In this document: one piece after another, positions 51,583 through 59,761 of the stretch | Layout of the letters: every line of letters starts with the position of its first letter | Position numbering within the stretch: the stretch's first letter is position 1 | Assembly: GCA_902479075.1 (NCBI GenBank) | Contig: CABSNK010000007.1 | Location: forward strand, 1-64,000 | Length of the DNA stretch: 64,000 nucleotides | DNA from: an uncultured Collinsella sp. | GTDB lineage: Bacteria > Actinomycetota > Coriobacteriia > Coriobacteriales > Coriobacteriaceae | Direction: 5' to 3' | Made by a program: the position numbers and the translations under genes | The notes under the pieces: model-generated | Seen by the model: only the letters and a program-made list of their open reading frames with translations | What the model was told of the DNA's origin: nothing | Databases searched by the model: none

Positions 51583-52689
51583 ATGGCGATTACCATCGAT
51601 ATCGACACCGCACGCCCCTACCAGGTACACGTGGGCACGTTTTTGCTGGAGCAGGCAGGGCCACTCGTTCGCGCCACCGCCGGAGGCACCCGCGCCGTCA
51701 TCGTGACGGACACCAACGTGGGCCCGCTCTACCAGATGCCCGTTAAGCAGAGCCTGGAGGCGTCAGGCTATGAGGTAAGCATTTGCACCTTCGAGGCCGG
51801 CGAGGTACACAAGCGCGCCGAGACCTACGTTGCCATTCTTGAGTTTGTGGCCGAACACGAGCTTTCGCGCTCCGACGTGATCGTGGCGCTCGGCGGCGGC
51901 GTCGTGGGCGACGTGGCCGGCTTTGTGGCTGCCACCTACATGCGCGGCTGCAAGTTTGTGCAGATCCCCACGAGCCTGCTCGCCATGGTGGACTCGTCGG
52001 TGGGCGGCAAGACGGCCATCGACCTGGCCGCCGGCAAAAATCTCGCCGGAGCCTTTTGGCAGCCGAGCGTGGTTATCGCCGATGTGGGGTGCCTCGCCAC
52101 CCTCACGCCCGAGCAGTTCGCCGACGGCTGCGGCGAGGTCGTCAAGCACGCCGTAATCGCCGATCCCGAGCTTTTCGCCGAACTGGAGAAAACCCCGCTC
52201 ACGCTGGAGCTGCTTAACCAGGACGTGGCTCGCGTGGCACTCATCATCGCCCGCAATATCGACATCAAGCGCGCCGTGGTCGTTGCCGACGAGCGCGAGA
52301 CCAACCAGCGCAAGCTCCTCAACTTTGGACACAGCGCCGGACACGCTGTCGAGGCCTGCGAGCACTTTGAGCTGGGACACGGTAACTGTGTGTCGATCGG
52401 CATGAGCATCATCACGCGTGCCGCGGCCCTGCACGACATTTGCGATGCCGAGCTGCCCGGTCGCATCGAGGAACTCTGCGCGCGCCACGGCCTCAAAACC
52501 CGCTGCGAGCTTTCGGCCGACGCCATCTTTGCCGAGGCGCTGCACGACAAAAAACGCGCCGGTGACACTATCGACCTGGTGATTCCGCACGGTATTGGCC
52601 GCTGCAGCATCGACCGCACGCCGCTTTCCACCTTCCATGATTTAATTGCCGAGGGCCTCGGCCAGAAGGGAGACACATCCGCATGCTAG
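51583..52689 (+). CDS. aroB: 3-dehydroquinate synthase
   Basis: 368 residues. It cyclises DAHP, NAD- and metal-dependent. IVALGGGVVGDVAGFVAATYMRG, TSLLAMVDSSVGGKTAIDL and NFGHSAGHAVEACEHFELGHG (His ligands) are all intact. ATG with AAAGGA upstream; its stop overlaps the aroA start by seven bases. Confidence 0.96.
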   Translation: MAITIDIDTARPYQVHVGTFLLEQAGPLVRATAGGTRAVIVTDTNVGPLYQMPVKQSLEASGYEVSICTFEAGEVHKRAETYVAILEFVAEHELSRSDVIVALGGGVVGDVAGFVAATYMRGCKFVQIPTSLLAMVDSSVGGKTAIDLAAGKNLAGAFWQPSVVIADVGCLATLTPEQFADGCGEVVKHAVIADPELFAELEKTPLTLELLNQDVARVALIIARNIDIKRAVVVADERETNQRKLLNFGHSAGHAVEACEHFELGHGNCVSIGMSIITRAAALHDICDAELPGRIEELCARHGLKTRCELSADAIFAEALHDKKRAGDTIDLVIPHGIGRCSIDRTPLSTFHDLIAEGLGQKGDTSAC

Positions 52690-54002
52690 CCCGCATCACC
52701 CCCTCCCCGCTCAAGGGCACCGTCCCCGCCATCGCATCCAAGTCGATGGCGCACCGCCTCATCATCTGCGCTGCGCTCGCCAACGGCGAGACGCACGTCA
52801 CTTGCAACACCACCTGCGCCGATATTGAGGCCACGGTGCGCTGCCTCACGGCCCTGGGCGCCCGCATCGAGACCGTCGAGGACGGCTTCCAGGTGCACCC
52901 CACCATGAAGAGTATTGAGTTTGGTCTGCTCAAGGCACTTGCGGGCGGCACGCTCGACTGCGGCGAGAGCGGCTCCACGCTCCGCTTTATGCTGCCCGTC
53001 ACCTGCGCACTGGGGGCAGAGGCCACCTTTGTGGGCCAGGGCCGCCTGGGCGCTCGCCCCCTCTCCCCGCTCTCCGACGAGATCATTGCCGCCGGCTGCG
53101 ACCTGCAGGGTCTGGGCGGTTTTCCGCTCAAGACGAGCGGCCGCATGCGCCCGGGCACCTTTATCCTGCCGGGCAACGTGAGCTCGCAGTACATCTCCGG
53201 CCTGCTGCTGGCAGCCCCGCTACTGGCCCAGCCCTCCTGCGTGCAGGTGACCGGCCTAATCGAGAGCCGTCCCTATATCAACCTGACCATCCAGGCCATG
53301 AAGGCCTTCGGCGTCGAGGTCAACGTCGAGCGCATCCCCGCCAAGGACGGCCAACCCGAAATCACGAACTTCCGCGTGAGCAGTGGCTCGTACCGCACGC
53401 CTGGCAACGTGGCTGTCGAGGGCGACTGGTCCAACGCCGCCTTTTGGCTGTGCGCCGGCGCCATCGGCTCCGACCCCATCACTGTCGAGGGCGTGTCGCT
53501 TAGCTCGGCCCAGGGCGACCGCAACGTGCTTGCCGCGCTTTCGCGCTTTGGCGCCCGCATCGTGCGCTCCACCAACGCCGCCACCGTCCAGTCCGACAAG
53601 CTCGCCGGCTTTGAGATGAGCGCCCATGACATCCCCGACTTGGTGCCCGTTATCTCTGCCGTGGCATCGTTGGCGCAAGGCCGCACGTTCATCCGCGATT
53701 GCGCCCGCCTGCGCATCAAGGAATCCGACCGTCTGGTCACCACCACCCGCGAGCTCACCGCACTGGGCGCGCAGGTGCGCATTGCCGGCGACGACCTCAT
53801 CATCAAGGGTGTCGACGCTTTTACCGGCGGCGAGGTCGATTCGCACAACGACCATCGCATCGCCATGATGGCCGCCATCGCTGCGAGCCGTGCTACCGGC
53901 GAGGTCGTGATCCACGGCGCCGAGGCCGTCAACAAGTCCTATCCCGATTTCTTTGACCACTACCGTCTGCTGGGCGGCAAGGTCACGCTCGAGGAGGAGT
54001 AG
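52683..54002 (+). CDS. aroA: 3-phosphoshikimate 1-carboxyvinyltransferase (EPSP synthase)
   Basis: 439 residues. It adds PEP to shikimate-3-phosphate. SKSMAHRLIICAALANG (catalytic Lys), DCGESGSTLRFMLPV, LPGNVSSQYISGLLLAAPLL, DIPDLVPVISAVASLA and RLRIKESDRL are conserved. The loop ESGSTLRF differs from the NAGTAMRP loop of E. coli AroA; whether it is glyphosate-tolerant cannot be read from sequence. Overlaps aroB by seven bases with AAGGGAG upstream. Confidence 0.95.
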   Translation: MLARITPSPLKGTVPAIASKSMAHRLIICAALANGETHVTCNTTCADIEATVRCLTALGARIETVEDGFQVHPTMKSIEFGLLKALAGGTLDCGESGSTLRFMLPVTCALGAEATFVGQGRLGARPLSPLSDEIIAAGCDLQGLGGFPLKTSGRMRPGTFILPGNVSSQYISGLLLAAPLLAQPSCVQVTGLIESRPYINLTIQAMKAFGVEVNVERIPAKDGQPEITNFRVSSGSYRTPGNVAVEGDWSNAAFWLCAGAIGSDPITVEGVSLSSAQGDRNVLAALSRFGARIVRSTNAATVQSDKLAGFEMSAHDIPDLVPVISAVASLAQGRTFIRDCARLRIKESDRLVTTTRELTALGAQVRIAGDDLIIKGVDAFTGGEVDSHNDHRIAMMAAIAASRATGEVVIHGAEAVNKSYPDFFDHYRLLGGKVTLEEE

Positions 54003-54003
54003 C

Positions 54004-55101
54004 ATGTCCTCGACCTTTGGCAACGTTTTGCACTTAAGCATTTTCGGTCAGTCGCACTCCCCTGCTATCGGCTGCTCGCTCGACGGCATCCCCGCGGGTA
54101 TCGCCGTTGACCAGGAGCAGCTGCAGACTTTTTTGGACCGTCGTGCCCCCGGTCGCGACGAGACCGCAACCAAGCGCCGCGAGGCCGACGCCGCGCATAT
54201 CATCGCCGGTGTGGTCGATGGACACACCACCGGCGCGCCCATCGCTGCGATCATTGAGAACACCAACACGCGCTCCAAGGACTATTCCGAGCTGCGTCGC
54301 AAGCCCCGCCCCGGGCATGCAGACTTTCCGGCGCGCGTGAAGTACCACAACATGCATGACGTCGCCGGCGGCGGGCACTTCTCCGGCCGCCTAACGGCCC
54401 CCTTATGCATCGCCGGCGGTATTGCGCTGCAGGCACTCGAGGCCCGTGGCATCAAGGTCATGGCTCACGTGGCGCAGATCGGCGGCATCTCCGACCTGCC
54501 CATGGACGACATGGTCTATCGCGAGGCCGACCGCAAGGCGATCCTTACGAACGACCTGCCCTGCATTGACGCCGCCGCTGCCGGTCGCATGCGCGAGGAA
54601 ATTCTGGCTGCACGCGATGAGCTCGACAGCATCGGTGGCATCGTGGAGTGCGGCATCTACGGGCTTCCCGCGGGGATCGGTGACCCCATGTTCGACGGCA
54701 TCGAGAACCGCATCGCGCAGATCGCGTTTGGCATCCCCGCCGTAAAGGGCGTAGAGTTTGGCATGGGCTTTGCCGTGGCCGCCATGCGCGGCAGCGAGAA
54801 CAACGATCCGTACCGCGTAGATGCCGAGACCGGCGTGATTGCGGTCGAGTCTAACAACGCCGGCGGCATTCTGGGCGGCATCTCCACCGGTGCACCCGTC
54901 ATGTGGCGCATGGCCGTGAAGCCGACGCCCTCCATCGGTCGCGAGCAGCAGACCGTAGATATGGACGCCATGGAAAACGCCGAGCTCTCGGTCCACGGCC
55001 GTCACGATCCCTGCATCGTCCCGCGCGCCGTCCCCGTAGCCGAGGCAGCCGCCGCCCTCGCCATCTGGGATGCCCTCCTCGAGGACGCCGCCCAGCTCTA
55101 A
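54004..55101 (+). CDS. aroC: Chorismate synthase
   Basis: 365 residues. FMN-dependent conversion of EPSP to chorismate. FGQSHSPAIGCSLDGIPAG, the FLDRRAPGRDETATKRRE block and KPRPGHADFPARVKYHNMHDVAGGGHFSGR (in parts, about residues 100-129) are diagnostic. ATG 54004, one base after the aroA stop; the open frame upstream to 53953 is a shadow of aroA. Confidence 0.96.
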   Translation: MSSTFGNVLHLSIFGQSHSPAIGCSLDGIPAGIAVDQEQLQTFLDRRAPGRDETATKRREADAAHIIAGVVDGHTTGAPIAAIIENTNTRSKDYSELRRKPRPGHADFPARVKYHNMHDVAGGGHFSGRLTAPLCIAGGIALQALEARGIKVMAHVAQIGGISDLPMDDMVYREADRKAILTNDLPCIDAAAAGRMREEILAARDELDSIGGIVECGIYGLPAGIGDPMFDGIENRIAQIAFGIPAVKGVEFGMGFAVAAMRGSENNDPYRVDAETGVIAVESNNAGGILGGISTGAPVMWRMAVKPTPSIGREQQTVDMDAMENAELSVHGRHDPCIVPRAVPVAEAAAALAIWDALLEDAAQL

Positions 55102-55109
55102 AAATCTCC

Positions 55110-55129
55110 GGGGGCCAACTCCGGCCCCC
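55110..55129 (+). terminator. Terminator-like hairpin after aroC
   Basis: GGGGGCC (55110-55116) pairs with GGCCCCC (55123-55129) with a 6-base loop, nine bases after the aroC stop. No T tract; a partial terminator or pause inside the operon. Confidence 0.5.
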
Positions 55130-55140
55130 ACGCCCACCCA

Positions 55141-55215
55141 GTGATTTTTCTGGGACGGGGATTAAAAAATCATTAGGTACACAATGATTTTTAATCCCCG
55201 TCCCAGAAAAATCAC
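55141..55215. repeat. Long near-perfect palindrome between aroC and pheA
   Basis: Arms 55141-55174 and 55183-55215 (34 and 33 bases) are complementary except for one extra A in the left arm; the loop is 8 bases. The core on the plus strand is TTTTTCTGGGACGGGGATTAA. It nearly fills the 135-base gap and ends 22 bases before pheA. It has no T tract suitable for termination and looks like a REP-type or small mobile palindrome. Confidence 0.75.
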
Positions 55216-55236
55216 CAACACGTGAAAGGGACCTAC

Positions 55237-56382
55237 ATGGACCTTGCCGATATTCGCCAGGCCATCGATGGCATCGACACCACGCTGCTCAACAGCTTTG
55301 TCGAGCGCATGGACATTGCCACCGAAGTCGCCAAATCCAAGATCGAGATGGGTAAGGCCGTCTTCGACCCCGCCCGCGAGCGTTCCAAGCTTAACAACCT
55401 CGCCAGCCGCTCACCCGAGCGCTACGAGGCCCAAACCATCACACTGTTCCGCCTCCTCATGAGCATGAGCAAAGCCGAGCAGCAGCGCTACATCAATGAG
55501 CTCAAGGGCACCACGGTGTCGCAAAAAGCCCGCGCCACGGCCGCAGCCTTTGACACACCCTTCCCCCAAACGGCCACCGTCGCCTGCCAGGGCGTTGAGG
55601 GCGCCTACAGCCAGATCGCCGCATGCAAACTCTTCGACGTGCCCGATATTGCCTTCTTTGATACCTTCGAGGGCGTCATGCGCGCCGTGCGCGACGGCTT
55701 CTGCGAGTTTGGCGTGTTGCCCATCGAAAACTCCACCGCCGGCTCGGTCAACGCCGTCTACGACTTGCTCGCCCAATTCGATTTCCATATCGTGCGCTCG
55801 CTGCGCCTCAAGATCGATCACAACCTGCTCGTCAAACCCGGCACCAAACTCGCCGACGTGCGTGAGGTCTACAGCCACGGCCAAGCCATTGCCCAGTGCG
55901 CCGGCTTTATCGAGGGCCACGGACTGCATGCCACCAAGTACCCCAACACCGCTATGTCGGCCGAGATGGTCGCCAACTCCGAGCGCACCGATGTCGCCGC
56001 CATCGCCTCGCGCAGCTGTGCCGAGCTGTATGGCCTCGAGGTGCTGGAGCCCAACATCCAGGACTCGGACAACAACTACACGCGCTTCGTCGTCATCAGT
56101 CGCGAACCGCGCGTCTATCCCGGTGCCAACCGTACCTCGCTCATGATCACCACGGCCAATGAGCCGGGCGCGCTTTATCGCGTACTCGAGCGCTTCTACG
56201 CCCTCAACATCAACCTCATCAAGCTCGAGAGCCGCCCCATCCCCGGGCACGACTTTGAGTTTATGTTCTACTTTGACCTGGACTGCCCCTTTGGCAGCAA
56301 GGCCCTCGACGACTTGCTCGACTCAATCGACGACGTGTGCGAGAGCTTCACCTACTTTGGCAGCTATACGGAGGTGCTCTAG
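55237..56382 (+). CDS. pheA: Bifunctional chorismate mutase / prephenate dehydratase (P-protein)
   Basis: 381 residues. Residues about 1-90: AroQ-class chorismate mutase (DIRQAIDGIDTTLLNSFVERM). About 110-290: prephenate dehydratase (ACQGVEGAYSQIAA, FGVLPIENSTAGSVNAVYDLL). About 300-375: ACT domain with NEPGALYRVL and KLESRPIPG, the Phe-binding pattern, so feedback inhibition by Phe is expected. ATG 55237 with AAAGG upstream. It follows the long palindrome, and aroEK follows with no gap. Confidence 0.95.
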   Translation: MDLADIRQAIDGIDTTLLNSFVERMDIATEVAKSKIEMGKAVFDPARERSKLNNLASRSPERYEAQTITLFRLLMSMSKAEQQRYINELKGTTVSQKARATAAAFDTPFPQTATVACQGVEGAYSQIAACKLFDVPDIAFFDTFEGVMRAVRDGFCEFGVLPIENSTAGSVNAVYDLLAQFDFHIVRSLRLKIDHNLLVKPGTKLADVREVYSHGQAIAQCAGFIEGHGLHATKYPNTAMSAEMVANSERTDVAAIASRSCAELYGLEVLEPNIQDSDNNYTRFVVISREPRVYPGANRTSLMITTANEPGALYRVLERFYALNINLIKLESRPIPGHDFEFMFYFDLDCPFGSKALDDLLDSIDDVCESFTYFGSYTEVL

Positions 56383-57633
56383 ATGACCGATACCGTCGCA
56401 ACCCGCCCCTACGGCGTGCTGGGCCGCGTGCTGGGCCACAGCTACACCCCGACCATCTACAAAGAGCTCGCTGGGCTCAAGTACGTGCGTTTTGAGCGCG
56501 AGCCCGAGGATCTCGAGGCTTTTATGACGGGCAACGAGTGGGAGGGCACCAACGTGACCATCCCCTACAAACGCGCCGTCATGGAATACCTAGACGAGCT
56601 GAGCCCGCTCGCCGAGCGCATGGGCAACGTCAACACCATCACGCGCCTGCCCGATGGCCGCCTGCGCGGCGACAACACCGACTACTTTGGTTTTCAGTGC
56701 CTGGTCGAAGAGCTGGGCGTTGAGGTTGCCGGTAAGAAGGTCCTCGTGCTCGGTGCCACCGGTGGCGCGGGTACTACGGCCAGCATGGTGCTCGGCGATC
56801 TGGGCGCCATCGTCGTACCCGTGAGTCGCACGAGCGAGGTCAATTACGACAACATCGCGCAGCAATCCGATGCCGCGCTGCTCGTCAACTGCACGCCTGC
56901 CGGCATGTTCCCCCACTGCCCCGACGCTCCCTGCACGCTCGAAGGCCTCGATGCGCTCGAGGGCGTCATCGACATTGTCTACAACCCCGCCCGCACGGGT
57001 CTGATGCTCGAGGCCGAGCGCCGCGGCATCCCCTGCATCGGCGGCTTGCTCATGCTTGTGGCACAAGCAGCACAGGCTGTTGAGCGCTACACCGGCAAAG
57101 CCACCCCGCGCGAGCGCATCCTGGACGTAACGGAGCGCCTGTCTCACCGCGAGCAGAACATCGCGCTCATCGGCATGCCGGGCTCGGGCAAGACCCGCGT
57201 GGGCGAGCAGATCGCCCAGCTCACGGGTCGCGAGCACATCGATCTCGATCGCGCCCTCGAGGAGCGCCTGGGCATGCCCTGCGCCGACTATATAGTCGAG
57301 CGCGGCGAGGCGGCCTTCCGCGAGCAGGAGACGGCGGCGCTAGCCGACATCTCCAAGCGCAGTGGCCTGGTGCTCTCCACCGGCGGCGGCGTGGTCACGC
57401 GCGACGAGAACTACCCGCTGCTGCACCAGAACAGCCAAATCGTGATGCTTAACCGCAAGCTCGACGAACTCGCTCATAAGGGACGCCCCATCACTGCCCG
57501 CGATGGCATCGAAAAGCTCGCCGAGCAGCGCATGCCGCGCTACCGCGCCTGGGCCGACCACATCATCGACTCGCGCGACTGCGCCGCCAACACCGCCCGT
57601 GCCGTCCTCGACACCCTCCCACCCGCTCTCTAA
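56383..57633 (+). CDS. aroE-aroK: Shikimate dehydrogenase - shikimate kinase fusion
   Basis: 416 residues. Residues about 1-250: shikimate dehydrogenase with NVTIPYKRAVMEYLD (catalytic Lys), RGDNTDYFGF (catalytic Asp) and NADP-fold VLVLGATGGAGTTASMVLG. Residues about 255-416: shikimate kinase with Walker A IGMPGSGKTRVGEQIA, the DLDRALEERLGM shikimate site and LSTGGGVVTRDEN. Both active sites look complete, so one chain would catalyse dehydroshikimate to shikimate-3-phosphate. ATG immediately after the pheA stop. The N-terminal motif is shortened (GVLGRVLGHSYTPTIY, with GH in place of the more usual PISHS pattern). Confidence 0.93.
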   Translation: MTDTVATRPYGVLGRVLGHSYTPTIYKELAGLKYVRFEREPEDLEAFMTGNEWEGTNVTIPYKRAVMEYLDELSPLAERMGNVNTITRLPDGRLRGDNTDYFGFQCLVEELGVEVAGKKVLVLGATGGAGTTASMVLGDLGAIVVPVSRTSEVNYDNIAQQSDAALLVNCTPAGMFPHCPDAPCTLEGLDALEGVIDIVYNPARTGLMLEAERRGIPCIGGLLMLVAQAAQAVERYTGKATPRERILDVTERLSHREQNIALIGMPGSGKTRVGEQIAQLTGREHIDLDRALEERLGMPCADYIVERGEAAFREQETAALADISKRSGLVLSTGGGVVTRDENYPLLHQNSQIVMLNRKLDELAHKGRPITARDGIEKLAEQRMPRYRAWADHIIDSRDCAANTARAVLDTLPPAL

Positions 57634-57634
57634 C

Positions 57635-57677
57635 AAAAACCACCACAAAGGGGACAGGCAACTTTGTGGTGGTTTTT
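57635..57677 (+). terminator. Strong hairpin with T tract between aroEK and aroQ
   Basis: A perfect 16-bp stem (57635-57650 with 57662-57677) whose 3' arm ends in TTTTT; the 11-base loop is GGGACAGGCAA. It begins one base after the aroEK stop. It looks both like an intrinsic terminator and like a member of the GGGAC-core palindromes elsewhere in the window. Confidence 0.75.
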
Positions 57678-57719
57678 CATTCCGCCTCGCCAAATCGACC
57701 AACCCCAAAGGAAGCAGTC

Positions 57720-58157
57720 ATGAAAGCACTCGTCATCAACGGACCCAACCTCAACATGCTCGGCATTCGCGAGCCGGGCATCTACGGCAGCGACAACTAC
57801 GACCGCCTGGTCCAGATCTGCCAGGAGGCAGGCGCCGCGCAGGGCTTTGACGAGGTCGAGGTCTTCCAGTCTAACCACGAGGGCGGCATCGTCGACAAGA
57901 TCCAGGAGGCCTACGGCAAGGTCGACGGCATCGTCATCAACCCGGCTGCCTACACGCACACCAGCGTGGCGATCCTCGACGCCCTCAAAGCCGTCGCCAT
58001 CCCCGCCGTTGAGGTCCACATCAGCGCCGTCGAGACGCGAGAGGACTTCCGCCAGGTAAGTTATGCACGCCTGGCCTGTTTCGCCACCATTACGGGCGAA
58101 GGCCTCCAGGGTTATGCCCATGCGCTGGAGCTGCTGAGGGAGCGTCTCGAAAAGTAG
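57720..58157 (+). CDS. aroQ: 3-dehydroquinate dehydratase, type II
   Basis: 145 residues. INGPNLNMLGIREPGIYG at the N-terminus (catalytic Tyr at the end), FQSNHEGGIVDKIQEA, INPAAYTHTSVAILDAL and the HISAVETREDFR block are type II signatures. ATG 57720 with AAAGGA seven bases upstream. Last gene of the aro operon. Its final 38 bases before the terminal codons (58110-58147) recur in diverged form at 59765-59802, beyond the accessory cassette. Confidence 0.95.
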   Translation: MKALVINGPNLNMLGIREPGIYGSDNYDRLVQICQEAGAAQGFDEVEVFQSNHEGGIVDKIQEAYGKVDGIVINPAAYTHTSVAILDALKAVAIPAVEVHISAVETREDFRQVSYARLACFATITGEGLQGYAHALELLRERLEK

Positions 58158-58202
58158 CCTCGCGAGCAAATCCATCAACGCGATTAACACGCTAATAATG
58201 CC

Positions 58203-58238
58203 AGTGCCGCCAGCAGCAACCTCGCTACTGGCGGCACT
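58203..58238 (+). terminator. Terminator of the aro operon
   Basis: A perfect 11-bp stem AGTGCCGCCAG/CTGGCGGCACT (58203-58213 with 58228-58238) with a 14-base loop, then TTATTA. It lies 45 bases after the aroQ stop. Confidence 0.75.
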
Positions 58239-58250
58239 TTATTACTGGCA

Positions 58251-58256
58251 TATAAT
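58251..58256 (+). promoter_or_regulatory. -10 element for the DUF4869/P-loop cassette
   Basis: A perfect TATAAT 31 bases before the DUF4869-like start codon, directly after the aro terminator. No good -35 is visible. A ribosome binding site before ATG 58288 is weak (GGAGACGCGC). Confidence 0.45.
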
Positions 58257-58287
58257 CATTGCAGTCACACAACGTCTGGAGACGCGC

Positions 58288-58737
58288 ATGTTAAGCATCC
58301 ATCTGGGAGATTACCCCGGTTCCATCTACGATACCGAGACCTATTTTAGGAACTCATACTTGGACTCATGGTTCGAAGACCCTATGGCCGCGCAGATCAT
58401 TAAAAGCGTGGACGGATCAGAGCTCATCGGCCCCCACAACATCGTAAGCAAGCAGCTGGGCTCGATCACCCCACTCGAACTGTCGGGCGGCGTCAAGACG
58501 CTGCTGCTGGTGCGCAATCTCCCAAATATGGTGTTCAACGCATCTACCTGTGGAGACAATTGCGCCCGCTGGCTACTCAAGATCGGCAAAGAGCAAGACG
58601 CCCTTGTAACCCTTTACCACATCATGAAGTTCCCTTGGAAGCGTTTTGAGATTCGCATCGATAACGACGGCCGCATCGTCAGGAACATGCAGGAGTTCGT
58701 CGGTGCTACAAATGACTTTTTGGATGTTGATGAGTAA
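58288..58737 (+). CDS. DUF4869-like protein, function unknown
   Basis: 149 residues from ATG 58288. The pattern MLSIHLGDYPGSIYDTETYFRN at the N-terminus, LELSGGVKTLLLVRNLP (about 68-84), NASTCGDNCARWLLKIG (about 89-105) and LYHIMKF corresponds to what I remember of DUF4869, a small family from gut Firmicutes and Actinobacteria. CGDNCA with two Cys is the most conserved part. No membrane segment or known catalytic motif. Its TAA shares a base with the next gene's ATG (TAATG), so the pair is coupled. Base composition is visibly more A/T-rich than neighbours. Recall-based family call. Confidence 0.65.
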   Translation: MLSIHLGDYPGSIYDTETYFRNSYLDSWFEDPMAAQIIKSVDGSELIGPHNIVSKQLGSITPLELSGGVKTLLLVRNLPNMVFNASTCGDNCARWLLKIGKEQDALVTLYHIMKFPWKRFEIRIDNDGRIVRNMQEFVGATNDFLDVDE

Positions 58738-59678
58738 TGAAGGGAACGCATACCGTTGTCGTAGAGCGGGCAAAGGTCAAATACACACTCACGTTTAAGC
58801 GCAATATTTCCTTTATACGCGGCAACAGCGGCACGGGCAAAACGACGCTCATCTCGATGATTCGCGACTACAACGACCGAGGACCGGAAAGCGGCGTTAC
58901 ACTCAGCTGCGACGTGCCTTGCGAAACGCTTTCCGGCAGACGTTGGGAGCGCGAGCTGTCGATCATCGAAGATTCAATCGTCTTTCTAGATGAGGGTAAC
59001 GAGTTTATCTACTCAAAGGACTTCGCCAAAGCCGTCAGCGTATCGTCCAACTATTTTGTTCTGATATCTCGCCGTGATGCCAATGAACTCCCCTACAGCG
59101 TCGACGAAATCCTAAAACTGGTCAACACGACGAGCAAAGTAATTAACGGCCGTAAAAGCGACAAGCGTTTTTACTCGGTGACCAAACCGCTTTATACCCA
59201 CACGGCAAACATGCTGTATCAGGACCTTAACGTAGGTTTTGACAATCCCGATGCCGTAATTGTCGAGGATAGCAAGTCTGGCTATCAATTCTACAGCGCC
59301 CTTTGCAACCGACTGGGAATCCCCTGCTACACCGCTACCGGCGTAGCAAACCTAAAACGAACGATTCACGAATGTCCCGAGCAAAACATCCTTGCCATAG
59401 GAGACGGCGCAGCGTTTGGTCCCTACATCGAAAAGGTACTAGGGCAGCGCGTTTACAAGAACGTTCGCTTGTTCCTCCCGGAATCATTTGAGTGGGTGCT
59501 TTTGCGATCTGGCCTCATCCCCAACAACGACATTCCAGAAATCCTCAAGGACCCTTCGAGCTATATCGAAAGCCGCAACTATCTGAGCTGGGAGCGGTTC
59601 TTCACCGATGTGTTGGTCAAATACTCGGCAGACACTCGTTATGCTTACAAAAGGCGAAGCTCAATGAGCAGTACCTGA
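58737..59678 (+). CDS. P-loop ATPase with TOPRIM-like C-terminal segment, probably frameshifted near its end
   Basis: 313 residues as encoded. Walker A GNSGTGKTTL (residues 29-38), Walker B SIVFLDEGNEF (80-90), then a region with AVIVEDSKSGYQFYSALCNRLGI (173-195) and ILAIGDGAAFGPYIEKV (about 221-237), which resembles the acidic motifs of TOPRIM domains in OLD-type nucleases; this match is by eye only. There is no ABC signature or membrane segment. The frame ends at TGA 59678 with RRSSMSST, but the -1 frame continues from the AAAA run at 59649-59652 as KAKLNEQYLKPQAMDAVASV... to TAG 59737, reading like the natural C-terminus. Loss of one A, or a sequence error, would explain it. Translationally coupled to the DUF4869-like gene. 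Confidence 0.65.
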   Translation: MKGTHTVVVERAKVKYTLTFKRNISFIRGNSGTGKTTLISMIRDYNDRGPESGVTLSCDVPCETLSGRRWERELSIIEDSIVFLDEGNEFIYSKDFAKAVSVSSNYFVLISRRDANELPYSVDEILKLVNTTSKVINGRKSDKRFYSVTKPLYTHTANMLYQDLNVGFDNPDAVIVEDSKSGYQFYSALCNRLGIPCYTATGVANLKRTIHECPEQNILAIGDGAAFGPYIEKVLGQRVYKNVRLFLPESFEWVLLRSGLIPNNDIPEILKDPSSYIESRNYLSWERFFTDVLVKYSADTRYAYKRRSSMSST

Positions 59679-59761
59679 AGCCGCAGGCAATGGATGCAGT
59701 TGCAAGCGTCTTGCCCGAGTGTCTGAAGGCAGAATAGCGAGCCCTTAAGATCATTTGGAAA

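Noticed and set aside
58198..58287. 30-residue N-terminal extension of the DUF4869-like gene
   Set aside because: It would start inside the aro terminator and before the TATAAT box; ATG 58288 begins the family-like MLSIHLGD sequence.
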